Assembly (NCBI GenBank): GCA_002336935.1 | Contig: DDEW01000011.1 | Location: 1 to 56,302 of the forward strand | Reading direction: 5' to 3' | DNA from: Candidatus Saccharibacteria bacterium UBA1944 | Lineage (GTDB): Bacteria; Patescibacteriota; Saccharimonadia; Saccharimonadales; Saccharimonadaceae | Length of the DNA stretch: 56,302 bases | Shown: positions 55,027 to 56,302 of the stretch, piece after piece | How positions within the stretch are numbered: the first letter of the stretch is position 1 | Layout of the letters: each line of letters begins with the position of its first letter | Translations under genes and position numbers: made by a program | Notes under the pieces: generated by a model | The model's input: only the letters and a program-made list of their open reading frames with translations | Told to the model about the DNA's origin: nothing | Database searches by the model: none

Positions 55027-56302
55027 TGGCGTATATGCCGCGATTTGCCCCTGCTCAGCCACGCACAGAAGATGTGGCGCAGCGGCGCCATAAACCGGAT
55101 TACCAAGTCATCTTATTTATGGGACTCTTGATGCTACTTGGACTTGTGCTTATGTATGCTATTGGTCCCCAACGGGCCAACGTACTTAATCAAGTCCATG
55201 GAACAGACTTCTACACCGACACTTATTTTGTGTTTAAACAAGCGGTGAGTTTGACACTAGCAATTGCCGCCTTTGTTGTAGCAAGTAAGGTGCCGTTCTC
55301 GCTCATGAAAAAGCATGCAATACTGCTAGTGAAAATAGGCCTTGCTCTCTGCGCACTTTTGTTTGTTGGTGGCAATTTACTCGGTATCGATGCCATTGCC
55401 ACAAATACACTCGGTGCGTATCGTTGGTTCAACCTTGGTCCGCTTGGTAGCTTTCAGCCGGCGGAAGTACTGAAGTTCGCACTATTGATTTACATCGCAA
55501 CTTTTTTGGGCAAACGGGCACAAGAAGGAAGGGTTAATGATGTCGAAGGCACAGTACTTCCCATGGTGGCTGCAGGCGCAATATCGTTATTTATCGTCGT
55601 TGTGCTGCAAAAAGATATGGGGACGGGGATAGCAATGGCCTCTATGATAGGAATAATGTTTATTATGAGTGGCATGAGTTGGAAAATAATCGGGAAGATA
55701 GCGGCGATAGCGCTCATTATTGGCGTGATACTCATCGTGTTTGTGCCGCACCGTCGTGAGCGCTTGGTGACGTTTTTGAGTGGTGACAGTGGCTCAAGCA
55801 GCGCTCACGTGGCGAGCGATGACGCAAACTACCACATTAAAAATGCAATGATAGCCCTCGGTACCGGTGGATTCATGGGGCTTGGTATTGGAAATAGCGT
55901 ACAGGCAACTGGCTATTTACCTGAGGCAATCAACGACTCGGTATTCGCCATTATGGGAGAAATCTTTGGTTTTGTAGGCGTAACAGTCATACTTGCTCTG
56001 TTTACGGCTTTACTCATGCGGATATTACGAACCGTAGACTACCTGAGCGATATGCCGATGCGCCTAGCGGTGGCAGGTATATTTGGGTGGCTTGGCTCAC
56101 ACGTTATACTAAACGTAGCGTCAATGATAGGGCTGATACCATTGACTGGCATTACGCTACCACTGTTAAGCTTTGGTGGGACAAGCATGGTCTTTATCGC
56201 AGGTGCGCTTGGGCTAGTGTACCAACTGTCACAGTACACATCACACGGACAATTAAAGGAGGCAAGGTATGAGAATCCTAGCAGCCGGCGGGGGATCGGG
56301 GG
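55026..56302 (+). CDS. ftsW: Lipid II polymerase FtsW (SEDS family), truncated by window end
   Basis: The reading frame from the GTG at 55026 stays open to the window end (425 codons). It has about ten membrane helices and SEDS signatures: GAYRWFNLGPLGSFQPAEVLK-type (split after RWFNLG), LQKDMGTGIAM, LGTGGFMGLGIGNSVQ, YLPEAINDSVFAIMGEIFG and GLIPLTGITLPLLSFGGTS. It polymerises lipid II at the septum with FtsI. The region after LSQYTSHG overlaps the start of murG. Confidence 0.93.
   Translation, partial: MAYMPRFAPAQPRTEDVAQRRHKPDYQVILFMGLLMLLGLVLMYAIGPQRANVLNQVHGTDFYTDTYFVFKQAVSLTLAIAAFVVASKVPFSLMKKHAILLVKIGLALCALLFVGGNLLGIDAIATNTLGAYRWFNLGPLGSFQPAEVLKFALLIYIATFLGKRAQEGRVNDVEGTVLPMVAAGAISLFIVVVLQKDMGTGIAMASMIGIMFIMSGMSWKIIGKIAAIALIIGVILIVFVPHRRERLVTFLSGDSGSSSAHVASDDANYHIKNAMIALGTGGFMGLGIGNSVQATGYLPEAINDSVFAIMGEIFGFVGVTVILALFTALLMRILRTVDYLSDMPMRLAVAGIFGWLGSHVILNVASMIGLIPLTGITLPLLSFGGTSMVFIAGALGLVYQLSQYTSHGQLKEARYENPSSRRGIG
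56269..56302 (+). CDS. murG: Start of UDP-GlcNAc transferase MurG
   Basis: The ATG at 56269 follows a perfect AAAGGAGG (56255-56262) and encodes MRILAAGGGSGG before the window ends. The GGGxGG loop at residues 7-12 is the MurG N-terminal signature, and murG after ftsW is the standard dcw order. It overlaps the end of ftsW in another frame. Confidence 0.8.
   Translation, partial: MRILAAGGGSG

Noticed and set aside
1..56302. tRNA genes, CRISPR arrays, insertion sequences, prophage
   Set aside because: No cloverleaf with CCA-side consensus, no regular repeat-spacer pattern, and no transposase or phage protein was recognised.

Overview
This window looks like the chromosome of a Saccharibacteria (TM7) or closely related Patescibacteria cell. 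Genes are tightly packed with short or overlapping junctions. Many proteins are compact versions of their families (MetK 330 aa, XseA 366 aa, RecO 224 aa). Two proteins resemble DUF5663, which I associate with Patescibacteria. TGA is used as an ordinary stop and prfB (RF2) is present, which argues against the UGA=Gly code of SR1/Gracilibacteria. No rRNA, tRNA, CRISPR array, transposase or phage gene was seen.

Layout. 1-165 is the end of a class II aminoacyl-tRNA synthetase, probably lysS. 257-3437 (minus strand) is a four-gene unit holding two paralogous coiled-coil proteins, each followed by a DUF5663-like protein. 3540-5584 is a MacB/FtsX-type ABC exporter pair. 5677-9252 holds a methyltransferase, serS, pyrD and a ribosome hibernation factor. 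9358-16790 holds secA, two M16 proteases, murD and an HtpX-like protease, with murI convergent to them. 17442-20098 holds prfB, lemA and a TPM-domain protein. 20174-24820 holds ftsE-ftsX, a CHAP hydrolase, a C-terminal processing protease and a response regulator, a cell-wall-splitting module. 24914-28617 holds two hypothetical proteins, rpmA, a membrane protein and a Trm11-like methylase. 28640-33949 holds a flippase-like membrane protein, xseA-xseB, a membrane methyltransferase, a soluble histidine kinase with response regulator, and recO. 34407-42848 holds glyS, gpsA, an EF-hand protein, a membrane protein behind a structured leader, a polysaccharide deacetylase, a LURP-one-like protein, a CYTH protein, an Excalibur protein, a gene broken by an in-frame stop, and rnhA. 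43050-50159 holds metK under a SAM-I riboswitch, a PIF1-like helicase, a lone KwaB-like (Kiwa) protein, a GH1 glycosidase, yvcK, a HAD-like protein and a 42-aa membrane peptide. 50789 to the end is a dcw cell-division cluster: rsmH, ftsL-like, ftsI, mraY, ftsW, murG.

The strongest window-wide signal is how transcripts start. About twenty genes have a clear -10 hexamer, often extended (TGnTATAAT), ending only 6-10 nt before the start codon, so their mRNAs should be leaderless or nearly so. Genes inside operons and genes with longer leaders use Shine-Dalgarno sites instead. One 8-bp palindrome (AGTATACT, 28624-28631) is placed as the -10 of two divergent leaderless genes at once.

Regulatory RNA is also rich. 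There is a full SAM-I riboswitch before metK. An unidentified leader before the gene at 37273 combines a junction-like domain, an antiterminator/terminator switch and a 9-bp sequestrator of the ribosome site. There is also a palindromic glyS leader and a 629-base regulatory stretch before the dcw cluster with a pair of perfect DnaA boxes.
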